Source: Methanobacterium sp964452085 (GTDB lineage Archaea; Methanobacteriota; Methanobacteria; Methanobacteriales; Methanobacteriaceae). Taken from it: a DNA stretch of 64,000 nt. The stretch spans positions 248,001 through 312,000 of the forward strand of contig CAYVKL010000004.1 of NCBI GenBank assembly GCA_964452085.1. The letters run 5' to 3'. Made by a program: the position numbers and the translations under genes. The notes below the pieces were generated by a model, which was not told where the DNA came from, made no database searches, and saw only the letters and a list, made by a program, of their open reading frames with translations. Numbering within the stretch: position 1 is the first letter of the stretch; every line of letters starts with the position of its first letter. Positions 39,442 to 50,171 of the stretch are shown one piece after another.

Positions 39442-39939
39442 ATGAAAACCAAATATTTACTGGGAATTTTAGTATTGATTGTGGCCATAGGTGGTGTCAC
39501 AGCATGTAGTATATTGTTACCCTCAGGAAATACACAAACACCGGTTCAGAGTACCCCTGTTGCAACCACTGCTCCCGCTACAACGGAAGCTCCGGCTGAA
39601 CAACCGCAGGAACAGACCACACAAGAAGTTAAGGCTCAGAAAGTAACTTGCACCAAATGTGGTGGTGACGGAGCCATTAGTTGTGGAAAATGTGGTGGAA
39701 GTGGAACTATTGGTGGATCAGGAGGATCATGTGGCACATGTGGAGGGGACGGACAAGTTTACTTTGATGCTGAAGGAAAAATGCTTCAAATCGTTAACGT
39801 TCTAGCCTGCCATTACGCAACTTGCCCTACCTGTGGAGGAACTGGTGGAGGAAGCCAATCAGCTGCATGTAGTGCATGTGGTGGAGATGGTGCAATAACC
39901 TGTTCCAAATGTGGAGGCGCTGGATACATCAACACCTAA
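39442..39939 (+). CDS. Secreted lipoprotein with DnaJ-like CxxCGGxG zinc fingers
   Basis: 165 residues from the ATG at 39442, with AAAGGAG upstream. A signal peptide ends in a lipobox-like GVTAC (Cys22). A Thr/Ala/Pro/Gln-rich linker (about 30-65) follows, as in cell-wall-spanning proteins. Six CxxCGGxG motifs then appear: CTKCGGDG, CGKCGGSG, CGTCGGDG, CPTCGGTG, CSACGGDG and CSKCGGAG. This is the pattern of the DnaJ/Hsp40 cysteine-rich domain, which is normally cytoplasmic. No J domain. Possibly an extracellular metal-binding or thiol chaperone protein; inference. Confidence 0.82.
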   Translation: MKTKYLLGILVLIVAIGGVTACSILLPSGNTQTPVQSTPVATTAPATTEAPAEQPQEQTTQEVKAQKVTCTKCGGDGAISCGKCGGSGTIGGSGGSCGTCGGDGQVYFDAEGKMLQIVNVLACHYATCPTCGGTGGGSQSAACSACGGDGAITCSKCGGAGYINT

Positions 39940-40199
39940 ACCCCATTCCTTTCTTTTTTTTATTTTATTTCAATTAGAATTCCATATACTATTTTAAAAT
40001 TTTAAAAAAATGGATATAGTATTCCTTTGATTATAATATCCATAAATCTAAATTTAACCATAAATCAAGATTGTTTTTCCTGTTGATTTTATTACTTATT
40101 CTTAACAGTATTAACTTATATTAATATTAAATGTAAAGTAAGTATAATGTACTTAATGTAGTATTTGTTAAGCCATTTTCCATTGTATTTATAATAATT

Positions 40200-41042
40200 T
40201 TGGGGGCGATTGATATTACTCTTGAATATCTAGAAATATATGAAGAAAACAAGGATCTCATGAGATATACGTCCAGTTCGTCAGTAAGAGTTAAACTTTT
40301 AATTTGTTTGAGTGAAGGTCTTCAAACCATGGCCGAACTGAAAAAATCGACTGGAATTAGCAGTTCAACCATCTCCCACAACCTGAGCAACCTTGAAAAA
40401 AGAAAAATAACCACAAAAAAGGGAGAAAAATATGATCTATCCCCTTTAGGGACCATTATCACCCTTAATTTGATAGAAAATATAAAGACCACGGCTTCGG
40501 TTAATAGATTTCAGAAATTGTGGATTGGCCATGAAATAAACAGCATTCCTCCTGAACTAATAAAAAGGATTGGAGATCTGGAAAACTCAACTCTAATAGA
40601 AGCAGAATCTGGAGAGATCTTTAAACCTCATGAAACTTATCAAAAGATAATTTCTGATTCTAAATATGTTAAGGGAGTTTCACCTATTTTCCGTTTTAAT
40701 TACATTGATTTATACAAAGATTTGGTTACAAAAAGCGGCATCGAAGTTGAACTCATATTAACCCAGGATATAATTAAACAAACAATGGGTGGAATTGATC
40801 CCACCAGTTTAAAAGATCTTCAAGATTTCATGTCACGTGAAAAGGTCAAATTGTGGGTTATTGAGGATGATGTTAAAATCGCCTTTACTGTTACTGATAA
40901 ATACTTATCATTAGGATTATTCCATGAAAAAGGGGATTATGATAATACCCGAGACCTGATAAGTGATAGCTATGAGGCTGTTGCCTGGGGTAACAGACTA
41001 TTTGAATATTACAGAAGCAAGGCTAAGAAACTCGAACTTTAA
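40200..41042 (+). CDS. FilR1/DUF1724 winged-helix transcriptional regulator
   Basis: 280 residues. N-terminal ArsR/MarR-like winged helix (about 25-85: TMAELKKSTGISSSTISHNLSNLEKR) and C-terminal FilR1 (DUF1724) domain (about 120-270), found in methanogen regulators such as FilR1. The start is uncertain: a TTG at 40200 gives a normal family N terminus but has no ribosome site in front; GGGGG lies just after it. The last bases overlap the prenyltransferase gene, suggesting coupled expression. Confidence 0.85.
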   Translation: MGAIDITLEYLEIYEENKDLMRYTSSSSVRVKLLICLSEGLQTMAELKKSTGISSSTISHNLSNLEKRKITTKKGEKYDLSPLGTIITLNLIENIKTTASVNRFQKLWIGHEINSIPPELIKRIGDLENSTLIEAESGEIFKPHETYQKIISDSKYVKGVSPIFRFNYIDLYKDLVTKSGIEVELILTQDIIKQTMGGIDPTSLKDLQDFMSREKVKLWVIEDDVKIAFTVTDKYLSLGLFHEKGDYDNTRDLISDSYEAVAWGNRLFEYYRSKAKKLEL

Positions 41043-41898
41043 ATTCTTTCGTAGTTTTTTAATAATCATAACTTCAAGTTCCTTATTCATAGCCATCAGT
41101 GGTTGTTTAAAAACTTTTTTTTCCTTTTCTTTATACGGCATATATCCATCATATCCCCTTCTCCTGGCTACTTTTTTAGCTATCTATTCTGTTTACGGTC
41201 TCAATAAAATCACAGACACCGAAGAAGACATTGTAAATGCACCAGAAAGATCAAATCTTATTTCCAGACACGAAAAATTATTTAAATACACTTCAGTGGT
41301 CAGTTACATAATAGCAGTGATCATTGGCTTATGGTATGGTTGGAAAGTTTTATTGATAATCCTTTTCCCATTAATGGCAGGGATTATATACAGTATACAA
41401 ATCCATACTCGAATTCCAAGATTAAAGGATATTTTCGCTGTTAAAAGTTTAATTGTGGCTATGAGCTGGACTGTGGGGAATACTTTCCTTCCCATGGTTG
41501 ATCTAACCACAAACTTTGCAATAACACACATAGTACTTATTGCCATTATATTCAGTTTCTTTTTTATTAAAAGCTTTATTAACACTGTTTTATTTGATCT
41601 GATGGATGTAGAAGGAGATAGAAAAATTGGTGCCATGACCATACCCGTAGTAATAGGTAATAATAACACAGTGAAACTCCTTCTGATTCTAAATACTTGC
41701 CTAATTCCATTAATCTATATCTCCATAACCAACGGCTTTTTCCAGTTTTTTATCATTCCTCTAGTGTTTTGCATAATCTACGGATACATCTACATTTTAT
41801 ATTTTTATTTTAATCAAAATCGTCTTCAGCTGGATATTCTGGTGGATGGTGAATGGATATTGCTGGTTTTTATAAGTCTAATGAGAATAAGGATGTAA
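41002..41898 (+). CDS. UbiA-family prenyltransferase
   Basis: About 298 residues from a TTG at 41002, nine bases after GGGGT; ATG 40972 and GTG 40963 are alternatives, and all overlap the regulator gene. Eight to nine membrane helices. Both Asp-rich Mg-prenyl-diphosphate motifs are visible: NKITDTEED near the start and DLMDVEGDRKIG in the middle. Such enzymes attach isoprenoid chains to quinones, hemes or archaeal lipids (DGGGP synthase). The acceptor here is unknown, and as Methanobacteria lack quinones a lipid role is plausible. Confidence 0.85.
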   Translation: MNITEARLRNSNFKFFRSFLIIITSSSLFIAISGCLKTFFSFSLYGIYPSYPLLLATFLAIYSVYGLNKITDTEEDIVNAPERSNLISRHEKLFKYTSVVSYIIAVIIGLWYGWKVLLIILFPLMAGIIYSIQIHTRIPRLKDIFAVKSLIVAMSWTVGNTFLPMVDLTTNFAITHIVLIAIIFSFFFIKSFINTVLFDLMDVEGDRKIGAMTIPVVIGNNNTVKLLLILNTCLIPLIYISITNGFFQFFIIPLVFCIIYGYIYILYFYFNQNRLQLDILVDGEWILLVFISLMRIRM

Positions 41899-42104
41899 AT
41901 TTATCAAAGGGGATTTAATTCTATGAAATAATACAAACTATCATTAAAATATAAAAATAAATAAAAAAAATTATTAAATTTGTTAAATTTAAGGGATTTA
42001 AATAAAAAAGAAAAAAATATGTTTAGATTAAATTAATAAAAAAATGGATGGATTAATTAATAAATAATCTAACCAAACTAAACTGTTCATTAAATAAAAG
42101 CCCC

Positions 42105-42120
42105 AACATCATTAGATGTT
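42105..42120 (-). terminator. Hairpin between convergent genes
   Basis: AACATC/GATGTT six-bp stem with a 4-nt ATTA loop, seven bases past the stop of the kinase gene. No long U-tract on the minus strand (GGGGCTTTT follows), so efficiency is uncertain. Confidence 0.45.
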
Positions 42121-42126
42121 TTTCAC

Positions 42127-43158
42127 TTAGTTAAATTGAGGATCCTTGAATTTAATTATGAAAGTGGTTCCCGGGTGGCGTTTAAGTTCCAGTTCTCCCT
42201 GAATCTGAGAGGTAAGACTGTTAATCAACAACATACCAAGACTGTCACTTTTTTCCACTTCAAAATCATCAGGAATACCCACACCATCATCACTAACCAT
42301 GAGAATGTATTCATCACCTTCTTTATGGAATTTAATACCTATAATTCCTTCATTATCGCCGGGGAAGGCATATTTAAGGCTGTTTGTTACCATTTCATTA
42401 ATAATTAGTCCCAGGGGAACGGCGTTATTAACATCCATCATCACATTATCCACATCCATCTCCAATCGGACTCTACCCCTTTCTGTGAGATAGGTGTCAA
42501 AAAGGTCCCGGGTTAAAGATCGCAGGTAATCTGGAAAATCAATGCTTTTAAGATCTGAAGAACGATACAGGCGTTCATGGATGAGTGCCATTGATTTAGC
42601 ACGGTTCTGGCTCTCCTTAAAAATTCCACGGGCATCTTCATCTTTGATATATTTTGATTGCAGGCTTAGAAGACTGGATATTATCATTAGATTGTTCTTA
42701 ACCCTATGGTGGATTTCTTTCATTAGCATTTCTTTATCTTTAAGTAGCTGGTTTACCTGCACTGAAAGGCGGCGTGTTTGCAGGAGAACATGCACCCTTG
42801 ATTGTAAGACCATCTTGGTAATGGGAACTGAGATAACTTCATCAAAACTTTCCCACATATCCCCCTTAACTTTTTTCAGATCACTGGGAGAACCTACCAA
42901 CAAGTATGGAAGGAATAATGGTTTTTCATTCTCCTTTCTTAATTTCAGCTCCTCACTTTTAGCAGCCCATGAAGGTAGATCCATGATTAAAAGACTAATG
43001 GTGTCTCTTTCATCCTCAGGGATATTTAATTCATCATATATTACATTGTATTCAGCACCCAATAGTTCCCCTAACATTTCACTGTTATTACGGTTCACCA
43101 TGGATACCAATACTTTTTCTTGTTCTACCACAGCAGCAGCTCCACTTAGTTTATTCAC
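42127..43158 (-). CDS. HisKA_2 sensor kinase with degenerate receiver-like N terminus
   Basis: 343 residues. The N-terminal ~125 residues read as a receiver-like fold (VLVSMVNRNNSEMLGELL, then LLIMDLPSW), but the surrounding acidic pocket is missing, so it is probably a pseudo-receiver. The kinase core is HisKA_2 with phospho-His at about residue 150 in MKEIHHRVKNNLM, followed by a HATPase domain (PLGLIINEMVTNSLKYAFP, SDDGVGIPDD). GTG start at 43158; a GTG at 43131 with GTGGAG upstream is an alternative. Third gene of the KaiC-like operon. Confidence 0.87.
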   Translation of the reverse strand: MNKLSGAAAVVEQEKVLVSMVNRNNSEMLGELLGAEYNVIYDELNIPEDERDTISLLIMDLPSWAAKSEELKLRKENEKPLFLPYLLVGSPSDLKKVKGDMWESFDEVISVPITKMVLQSRVHVLLQTRRLSVQVNQLLKDKEMLMKEIHHRVKNNLMIISSLLSLQSKYIKDEDARGIFKESQNRAKSMALIHERLYRSSDLKSIDFPDYLRSLTRDLFDTYLTERGRVRLEMDVDNVMMDVNNAVPLGLIINEMVTNSLKYAFPGDNEGIIGIKFHKEGDEYILMVSDDGVGIPDDFEVEKSDSLGMLLINSLTSQIQGELELKRHPGTTFIIKFKDPQFN

Positions 43159-43276
43159 AAATCCGTTTTAATCACACATCTCTCATAAATCCAAATTTTA
43201 ACTACTAAATACTATTTTTATATTCAAATTTTGAATAATTACCATGCATTTTCTAATTTCAGGCATCCATTAATTT

Positions 43277-43642
43277 TCACTTTTCAATTAAAGTCCTAAT
43301 CAACAGTAAAAGTTCTTTCACCACCAGTGGTTTCACCAGTACCCCCTCTGCACCATGCATCAAACTCTGTTTTTCCACGGCCTGGTGTTGTTGTGGGCTG
43401 AGAACAAGGAATGGGATTTCAAGGACTCTGAGACGTTCGCATGATTCCCAAACATTTCTGTTGAAACCAGAGATGTCCATGAGCACCAGGTCAATATCTT
43501 CCCTCAGTTTTATTTCCTGATCCAGTTCTGCAGGGTCATTGACCCCCAGTACATTGTACCCTTCCTCGCTTAAAATTTTTATTAAAATATCATTATTACG
43601 TTGGTTACGATTTAAAGCCAGTATTAAAGGCTGAGATGACAT
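43277..43642 (-). CDS. Single-domain response regulator
   Basis: 121-residue receiver. The first acidic residues are replaced (LALNRNQ instead of xxVDDD), but the phospho-acceptor Asp is kept in LVLMDISGFN, and the switch (FLVLSPQ) and Lys (VLVKPLV) positions remain. Loss of the upstream acidic pair may weaken Mg binding. It lies 11 bp after the KaiC-like gene and 118 bp before the kinase, in one transcription unit. Confidence 0.85.
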   Translation of the reverse strand: MSSQPLILALNRNQRNNDILIKILSEEGYNVLGVNDPAELDQEIKLREDIDLVLMDISGFNRNVWESCERLRVLEIPFLVLSPQQHQAVEKQSLMHGAEGVLVKPLVVKELLLLIRTLIEK

Positions 43643-43653
43643 TTAAATCGCCC

Positions 43654-45108
<1,455 letters not shown>

Positions 45109-45648
45109 ATTCCATTCACCCCATTCCTAATATAAATTGTTGATATATCACTTTCTCATGATTTATTTTCAATAATTCTAATTAACTAAGATTTCATTGA
45201 TTTTATCTTCGGTATTTACCAATGAATTAATAATGCACTTGATTTTAGAACTCCCCAATCAATTTCATTCCCCTAAATCCTTATTAAATTTTCACAAAAA
45301 TTTAATGTTATTTTATTAACTGTATTTATTTATGATTCACATAATAATAAAATTTTTAAAAATATTTAGTGAATTTCATCACAAAATACCATTAACATGA
45401 TAATAATCGGGAAAAAACGACCTTAATTAGCCCCTAATTAATTAATGAAAGCTTCATCCAAATAACAATAGCATTTTTAACGTTTATTATTTTTCAAGGT
45501 GATTAAAAATAAAAATCGAAATTATCTCAGAATACAAATAATATTGATATCCCTTATCTTAGAGACATTTTTAGAGGGAAAAATAACAAATTATATGTAA
45601 AAAATTGATAAATATGGAAAAAAAATATATTTAGAAGTTTTTAGCAGA
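45109..45648. other. Intergenic region upstream of the KaiC-like operon
   Basis: 540 bp, very AT-rich, between two genes on the minus strand. It must hold the operon promoter. I see TATA-like runs but no hairpin, repeat or ORF that I can support. Confidence 0.5.
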
Positions 45649-47835
45649 TTAAGATGCTTTGAAACCGGCAACCTTTCCTGCAAAGCTCTGCAAAACCTTC
45701 TTGGACAGTCCTTCCACGAATTTAAGACTACCTGCACATTCATGACCCCCACCATCTATACCAGCCTCTGGTATTTCATCAACCAGGTCCAGGATTATGG
45801 TGTTTAGGTTGAACCCGAAAATCTCGTTAACAGCATCAGTAGCCCTGATAACTCCAAAATCAGGTCCGTATGCCAGGGTGATGATTGGTGTTTGTTCACC
45901 GTGTTTTTGTACCATCTGATCATGCACAAACCCACAAGTCTTACCTGGAGCGGGGAAAGTGAATTTATGGGCGAATTTTTCAACATCCAAAACATTGAAT
46001 ATAATTCCATTGGGGAAAGTTTGAGTTTTGAGGTTGGGCATGGCAGCGGCCAGTTGCCATTCCACACGTCGTTGGGATTCCTTGTAGAGGGCATCCACCA
46101 GTTTGGTGTGTTTTTCACGGTTTCCCAATCCCAAAATAGTGTCCATAATACCACGACCATTCATGAATCTAAGGTAAAATGCTTCAAAGTCTATGGCAGT
46201 GGCTATTTTTTCCAAATCTTCCAGATCATATCCTTTTTCCTTGGCCAGATCAATGTACCATTGAGCCTCAGGTGAACGTGCGTGGTCTCCCACTGCTGCA
46301 ATTCCTGGCAGGTGTAGGAGTCTGTCTTTTACATCCGGATTGATCATCTGAGCCAGTTCCACTGCCAGTGCACCGGCAGTTACCTGACTGTCCCCTCCTT
46401 CCAGGTAGGGATTAACATGAACATCCACATAGTCATCCACTGCTACCCTTCCATTGGTGACTTCTCCAGGATAGTGATGGTCCACCACCACCACTTCCAG
46501 GTCATAAATTTTAACCTTTAAAAGTGCCAGTATGTCTTCTTCAGTGGAACCATTGTCCAAAAGAACGATTAATGGTAATTTCTGTCCGTGGCGTTCCAGA
46601 TCTTCCAGGGCAAAGCTCAAATCTTTAACTACATCTTCTATTTCATAGAAAGGTGCTTTGCTGGGTGATCGGCGGAAATAATGCCATTCTGCATCATTGG
46701 CAGGGTTTATCTCCTGTAAGAGTGGTATCACTGCTTTTTCCACTGCTACTCCGGCGCAGATACCATCAGCATCAGCGTGGTGGCGAACCAGGATACTGCG
46801 ACCGTCCATAATTGCTCGGCGGATTGATTTGGCTGCAGCAGCTAATCGTGGTCTTAGTTTCTGGAGGATGGGGGCTTCCTGTATTAAATCAGTGTTTTCA
46901 GGTTCTGAACGTTTATCTAATGCATCATCTATGAGTTTTCTGGCTTCTGTGGCTTCTGGGCCGTGCAGACGTTCAATGGATTCTGATTCAATCTGGATCT
47001 TACCACCGTGGAGAGAGACTTCTCCCAGGACTTCCACCATGTTATCAATGTTTATGTTGGGGTAGACTCTTACTCCAGGTTCATCGAATGCTGCAGCCCA
47101 GGTTATGCCTGTTTCATCTGATACCGTGAATATGGTAGGTCCGCTGGTTTGCTGGATCTGTATGATTTCCCCTACTAATCGCACATTTTTTCCTTTCATT
47201 TTAGGAGTAATGTCTGCTATGCGGGTTCGAGGTATGTCTTTTTTGAGTTTGACCAGTTCGTAGGTTCCTTTGATGGCGGCTGGTGCCAGGTCCACTTCTC
47301 CCCGGCTGCGTTTGATTTCCATTATCTGAACGAATAACTCATCCCCCACACTGTAAGGTGGGTTTCTAAGGCGTAATAAACCATAGAGCTTTTTGGAAAG
47401 GCTTACGAATACTCCGTAATCTTCTACTCTGGTGATTTTTCCCTTGTAGTGCGCTCCCACTTCCAAGTCCTGTAGTTCTGATGCAGGGTGTAAGATGTAA
47501 ACCCGGGGTTTGTCCTGTTTATCCCGGCAGTCGTCGCAGAAGTCTCCAGATTCTATGGGTCTGCCACATTTACTGCAGAGATTGAACTCTCCTTTTCCCT
47601 GACATTCAGGGCAAATTTCAGTGACTTCAACTTCGCCCTTACCGTTGCAAACTGAACAGGGTACTTCCTGTTCTTCGTCGAGTTCGAAACGTTCTCGGGC
47701 GCCTCCTGAGAGGCCTTTAAGATGATTTTTAATATCTACTTCACCGGTGACTCCGGTTCCATGGCATTTTTCGCATACTTTGTAGCTGGCTACAGTGCGT
47801 CCTTTGCCCTTACAATGTGAACATGTCTTTTTCAT
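45649..47835 (-). CDS. Archaeal RecJ-like DHH phosphoesterase with DnaJ-type zinc finger, S1 and OB domains (COG1107)
   Basis: 728 residues, full family length. Residues 1-100 carry CxxCxGxG fingers (CSHCKGKG, CEKCHGTG, CSVCNGKG, CPECQGKG) and a CSKCG...CDDC ribbon. An S1 domain follows (ITRVEDYGVFVSL, ~125-195), then an OB-fold (~210-290). The DHH/DHHA1 nuclease has HHADADG near residue 348 and VVDHHYPGE near 450, and a C-terminal GGGHECAGS substrate motif. Predicted single-strand nucleic acid exonuclease in DNA repair or RNA turnover. Distinct from GAN. Confidence 0.92.
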   Translation of the reverse strand: MKKTCSHCKGKGRTVASYKVCEKCHGTGVTGEVDIKNHLKGLSGGARERFELDEEQEVPCSVCNGKGEVEVTEICPECQGKGEFNLCSKCGRPIESGDFCDDCRDKQDKPRVYILHPASELQDLEVGAHYKGKITRVEDYGVFVSLSKKLYGLLRLRNPPYSVGDELFVQIMEIKRSRGEVDLAPAAIKGTYELVKLKKDIPRTRIADITPKMKGKNVRLVGEIIQIQQTSGPTIFTVSDETGITWAAAFDEPGVRVYPNINIDNMVEVLGEVSLHGGKIQIESESIERLHGPEATEARKLIDDALDKRSEPENTDLIQEAPILQKLRPRLAAAAKSIRRAIMDGRSILVRHHADADGICAGVAVEKAVIPLLQEINPANDAEWHYFRRSPSKAPFYEIEDVVKDLSFALEDLERHGQKLPLIVLLDNGSTEEDILALLKVKIYDLEVVVVDHHYPGEVTNGRVAVDDYVDVHVNPYLEGGDSQVTAGALAVELAQMINPDVKDRLLHLPGIAAVGDHARSPEAQWYIDLAKEKGYDLEDLEKIATAIDFEAFYLRFMNGRGIMDTILGLGNREKHTKLVDALYKESQRRVEWQLAAAMPNLKTQTFPNGIIFNVLDVEKFAHKFTFPAPGKTCGFVHDQMVQKHGEQTPIITLAYGPDFGVIRATDAVNEIFGFNLNTIILDLVDEIPEAGIDGGGHECAGSLKFVEGLSKKVLQSFAGKVAGFKAS

Positions 47836-47991
47836 TTAGTATACCTCAAAAAAATAGTTATAATGATATTTCTGGTTATATTGTTCAATTTTTATAAAAT
47901 ACAATTATTATTTGATTCTAATGAAGTTATTTTAGTTTGATGAATTTATTTAACCTAATAAAATTATTTGAATCCAATTTGTGAATTTAAT

Positions 47992-48489
47992 TTATGAAGT
48001 TTTAAATTTGGTAGGATTCTGTTGTACCAGGTCTTCTTTCTGCTTCTGGTATTCTAGTGACTTTTCCATGAACTGATTGGCCAGATCTACGTGGGTGTTA
48101 CCGGTTCTGGTGTCGTTTCGCATGAATAATGGTATGGCTACTTTGAGTTCATTGGTGGCGTTGATTTTAGCATCAACCTGATACAGGGTTAGCTGCAGGT
48201 AAGTGATGTAAACCTGGTCCTGTAGGTTTTTAGAGTAGATCATTGCTTCCTGGGAAGATGTTTTTGCTAGGTTAAATTCAGAACTGGCATTATTAATTTG
48301 TTCCTGTGCAGAATCATACTGATACTTGTTGGTACTGGTTGCTGCTTGATTAAAGTAGCTGTCCCCTGAAGTGAGATGATTATTAATAGTATCACATAAC
48401 TGATCTATCTGGGCCACCTGAGAACCTAAGCATCCTGATAAGGAAACTGTTAGGGTTACCAGTGCCAGAATGATAAGTATTTTACGCAT
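47992..48489 (-). CDS. Putative lipoprotein, coiled-coil
   Basis: 165 residues. Signal peptide ends in lipobox LSGC (Cys20). The mature part is almost wholly helical with heptad-like spacing and many Gln/Asn (DSYFNQAATSTNKYQYDSAQEQ...). Probably a surface-anchored helical bundle; function unknown. GGTG lies upstream of the ATG, with TATATAAAA about 45 bp before the start. Confidence 0.75.
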   Translation of the reverse strand: MRKILIILALVTLTVSLSGCLGSQVAQIDQLCDTINNHLTSGDSYFNQAATSTNKYQYDSAQEQINNASSEFNLAKTSSQEAMIYSKNLQDQVYITYLQLTLYQVDAKINATNELKVAIPLFMRNDTRTGNTHVDLANQFMEKSLEYQKQKEDLVQQNPTKFKTS

Positions 48490-48818
48490 GAAACACCTGC
48501 ACCTTATTTAAATAGACTTATAGTTAATAATTTTATATATTAGTGATTTAAATAGATTTATTTTTAATTATATAATATTTAGTAAATTTAAAGGGATTTA
48601 TATTTAATTATGTTATATGAATTAATTCAAAGATATTCATCTAAAATTATTCCCAAGTTTAGTTTTCATTATTTAAAATTCCAATGAAAGCATAAATAAG
48701 TACCATGTTAATTAATGACATCTAGAAATAATGACATTCTTGATTATATCTAATTCATTTAATGAGATTAATATTCCTTTGCTATATTATTTTGAAATAA
48801 AAAAAAATGGAATATCCC
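48490..48818. other. AT-rich intergenic region
   Basis: 329 bp with repeated 'ATTTAAATAGATTTAT/AAAGGGATTTATATTTAATTAT' phrases (48500-48615). Contains the promoter of the lipoprotein gene. No ORF or hairpin supported. Confidence 0.5.
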
Positions 48819-49196
48819 TCAGGATTTCCATAATCCATGTATAGTACAGTAGCTTCGTGCACTGATATCTGAATCAGAGTCAACTGGGAATTCAGCTTCT
48901 GGTTGGTCACCGGCTTTTAAAAATTTCATAAATACCTGGTCACCAATGGTTAGCTCCACCCATTCAATGTGATGGTTTTCTTCCATGGGGTGTGGAACTT
49001 CTCCTACTTTAACCTTAACAGCCCCATCCAGTTTTTCTATAATGGGCATGTGTTTTATAGCCCCGTCTTCTGAGTGTTTTTCTTGGAGAACCTTCATGGG
49101 AACTTCACAACAAACTAAATTTCCAGCCCCTGCAGAAAGAACACTCACTATATTATCACAGACATCACAACGGTATACTTGTCCTTTTTCTGTCAT
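48819..49196 (-). CDS. Desulfoferrodoxin / superoxide reductase
   Basis: 125 residues, two-domain (2Fe-SOR) architecture. The N-terminal desulforedoxin centre has CDVC and a CC pair (LVCCEVP). The catalytic Fe(His)4Cys site is readable: His in KHMPII, His residues in VPHPMEENHHIEW, and Cys/His in SYCTIHG; Glu of KHSEDG lies at the usual open position. Reduces superoxide to peroxide without forming oxygen, a standard defence in methanogens. Adjacent (across the gap) to rubrerythrin, which can reduce the peroxide. Confidence 0.95.
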   Translation of the reverse strand: MTEKGQVYRCDVCDNIVSVLSAGAGNLVCCEVPMKVLQEKHSEDGAIKHMPIIEKLDGAVKVKVGEVPHPMEENHHIEWVELTIGDQVFMKFLKAGDQPEAEFPVDSDSDISARSYCTIHGLWKS

Positions 49197-49391
49197 TTTA
49201 ACCTCAAAAGTTTAATTATGTAAGACACGGATAAATTTCAATGGAAATATCTTTCCATACACCATTAACCTGTATTAAAAGAATTAATGGCATTTATTCA
49301 ATCCCAATGACAGGCAGTACTAATTACAATCCAATTTAGTACACTACAACCTAATCTAATGCAATTAGTACCACTTCAAAACCCCTTATTA

Positions 49392-49485
49392 AGCATCCAA
49401 TGGGATTAAGTACCACTTCAACCTAATAAGAAGCATCCAATGGGATTAAGTACCACTTCAACCTAATAAGAAGCATCCAATGGGA
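49392..49485. repeat. 40-bp tandem repeat interrupted by the assembly gap
   Basis: Two complete, identical 40-bp copies (49392-49431, 49432-49471) and 14 bases of a third that runs into the Ns. Degenerate half-copies containing GTACCACTTCAA occur upstream to about 49310. The array probably continues through the gap. Confidence 0.95.
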
Positions 49486-49585
49486 NNNNNNNNNNNNNNN
49501 NNNNNNNNNNNNNNNNNNNNNNNNNNNNNNNNNNNNNNNNNNNNNNNNNNNNNNNNNNNNNNNNNNNNNNNNNNNNNNNNNNNNN
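49486..49585. other. Assembly gap of 100 Ns
   Basis: Exactly 100 unknown bases, a conventional scaffold gap of unestimated length, placed inside a tandem repeat just past the 3' end of the rubrerythrin gene. Confidence 0.99.
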
Positions 49586-49586
49586 T

Positions 49587-50171
49587 TTAGTACTCTTCAC
49601 AACGTATTATGAAGTATTTGGTAGGATGGTCACAGGCAGGACATTCTTCTGGTGGTTGTTTTCCAGTGGTGGAATAACCACATTTCAAACAGGTCCATGT
49701 AACATTTTCTTCTTTTTTAAATAGTGTCCCGGCTTCTACTTGTTCCAGTAGTGCCGTGTATCTTTCCTCATGATGAACTTCTGCTTTACCAATAGCCAGT
49801 AATCTTCGAGCCATATCATCCAGACCATCTTGTTTAGCTACTTTAGCAAATTCAGGGTACATTTCACTATTTTCGTAGTGTTCTCCGGCAATGGCAGCTT
49901 TAATGTTTTCAACTGTGTCACCTAAAGTTAGAGGTGCTTCTGCTTCCACATGTATTTCATCAGGGTTTTGACCCATCTTTTCTTTTAATTCCTGGATGAG
50001 TTTAAACAACCATTTTGCATGTTGTCGTTCCTGTTCAGCGGTTTCCAGGAATATTTCTGAAATCTGAGGGTAACCATCTTTTTTTGCTTGTTTGGCATAG
50101 AAACTGTAACGGTTTCTAGCCTGACTTTCTCCTATGAACGCTTTTGTAAGGTTTTCTAATGTTTTCTCCAT
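49587..50171 (-). CDS. rbr: Rubrerythrin
   Basis: 194 residues. N-terminal ferritin-like diiron domain with ExxR/ExxH ligands (FIGESQARNRY, ETAEQERQHAKWL, AIAGEHYENSEMY, KAEVHHEERY) and C-terminal rubredoxin centre CLKCGY...CPACDH. Reduces hydrogen peroxide in the cytoplasm. The stop codon lies two bases from the assembly gap, but the ORF is complete. Confidence 0.96.
   Translation of the reverse strand: MEKTLENLTKAFIGESQARNRYSFYAKQAKKDGYPQISEIFLETAEQERQHAKWLFKLIQELKEKMGQNPDEIHVEAEAPLTLGDTVENIKAAIAGEHYENSEMYPEFAKVAKQDGLDDMARRLLAIGKAEVHHEERYTALLEQVEAGTLFKKEENVTWTCLKCGYSTTGKQPPEECPACDHPTKYFIIRCEEY

Noticed and set aside
49392..49485. CRISPR array at the gap
   Set aside because: The 40-bp units are directly adjacent with no variable spacers.
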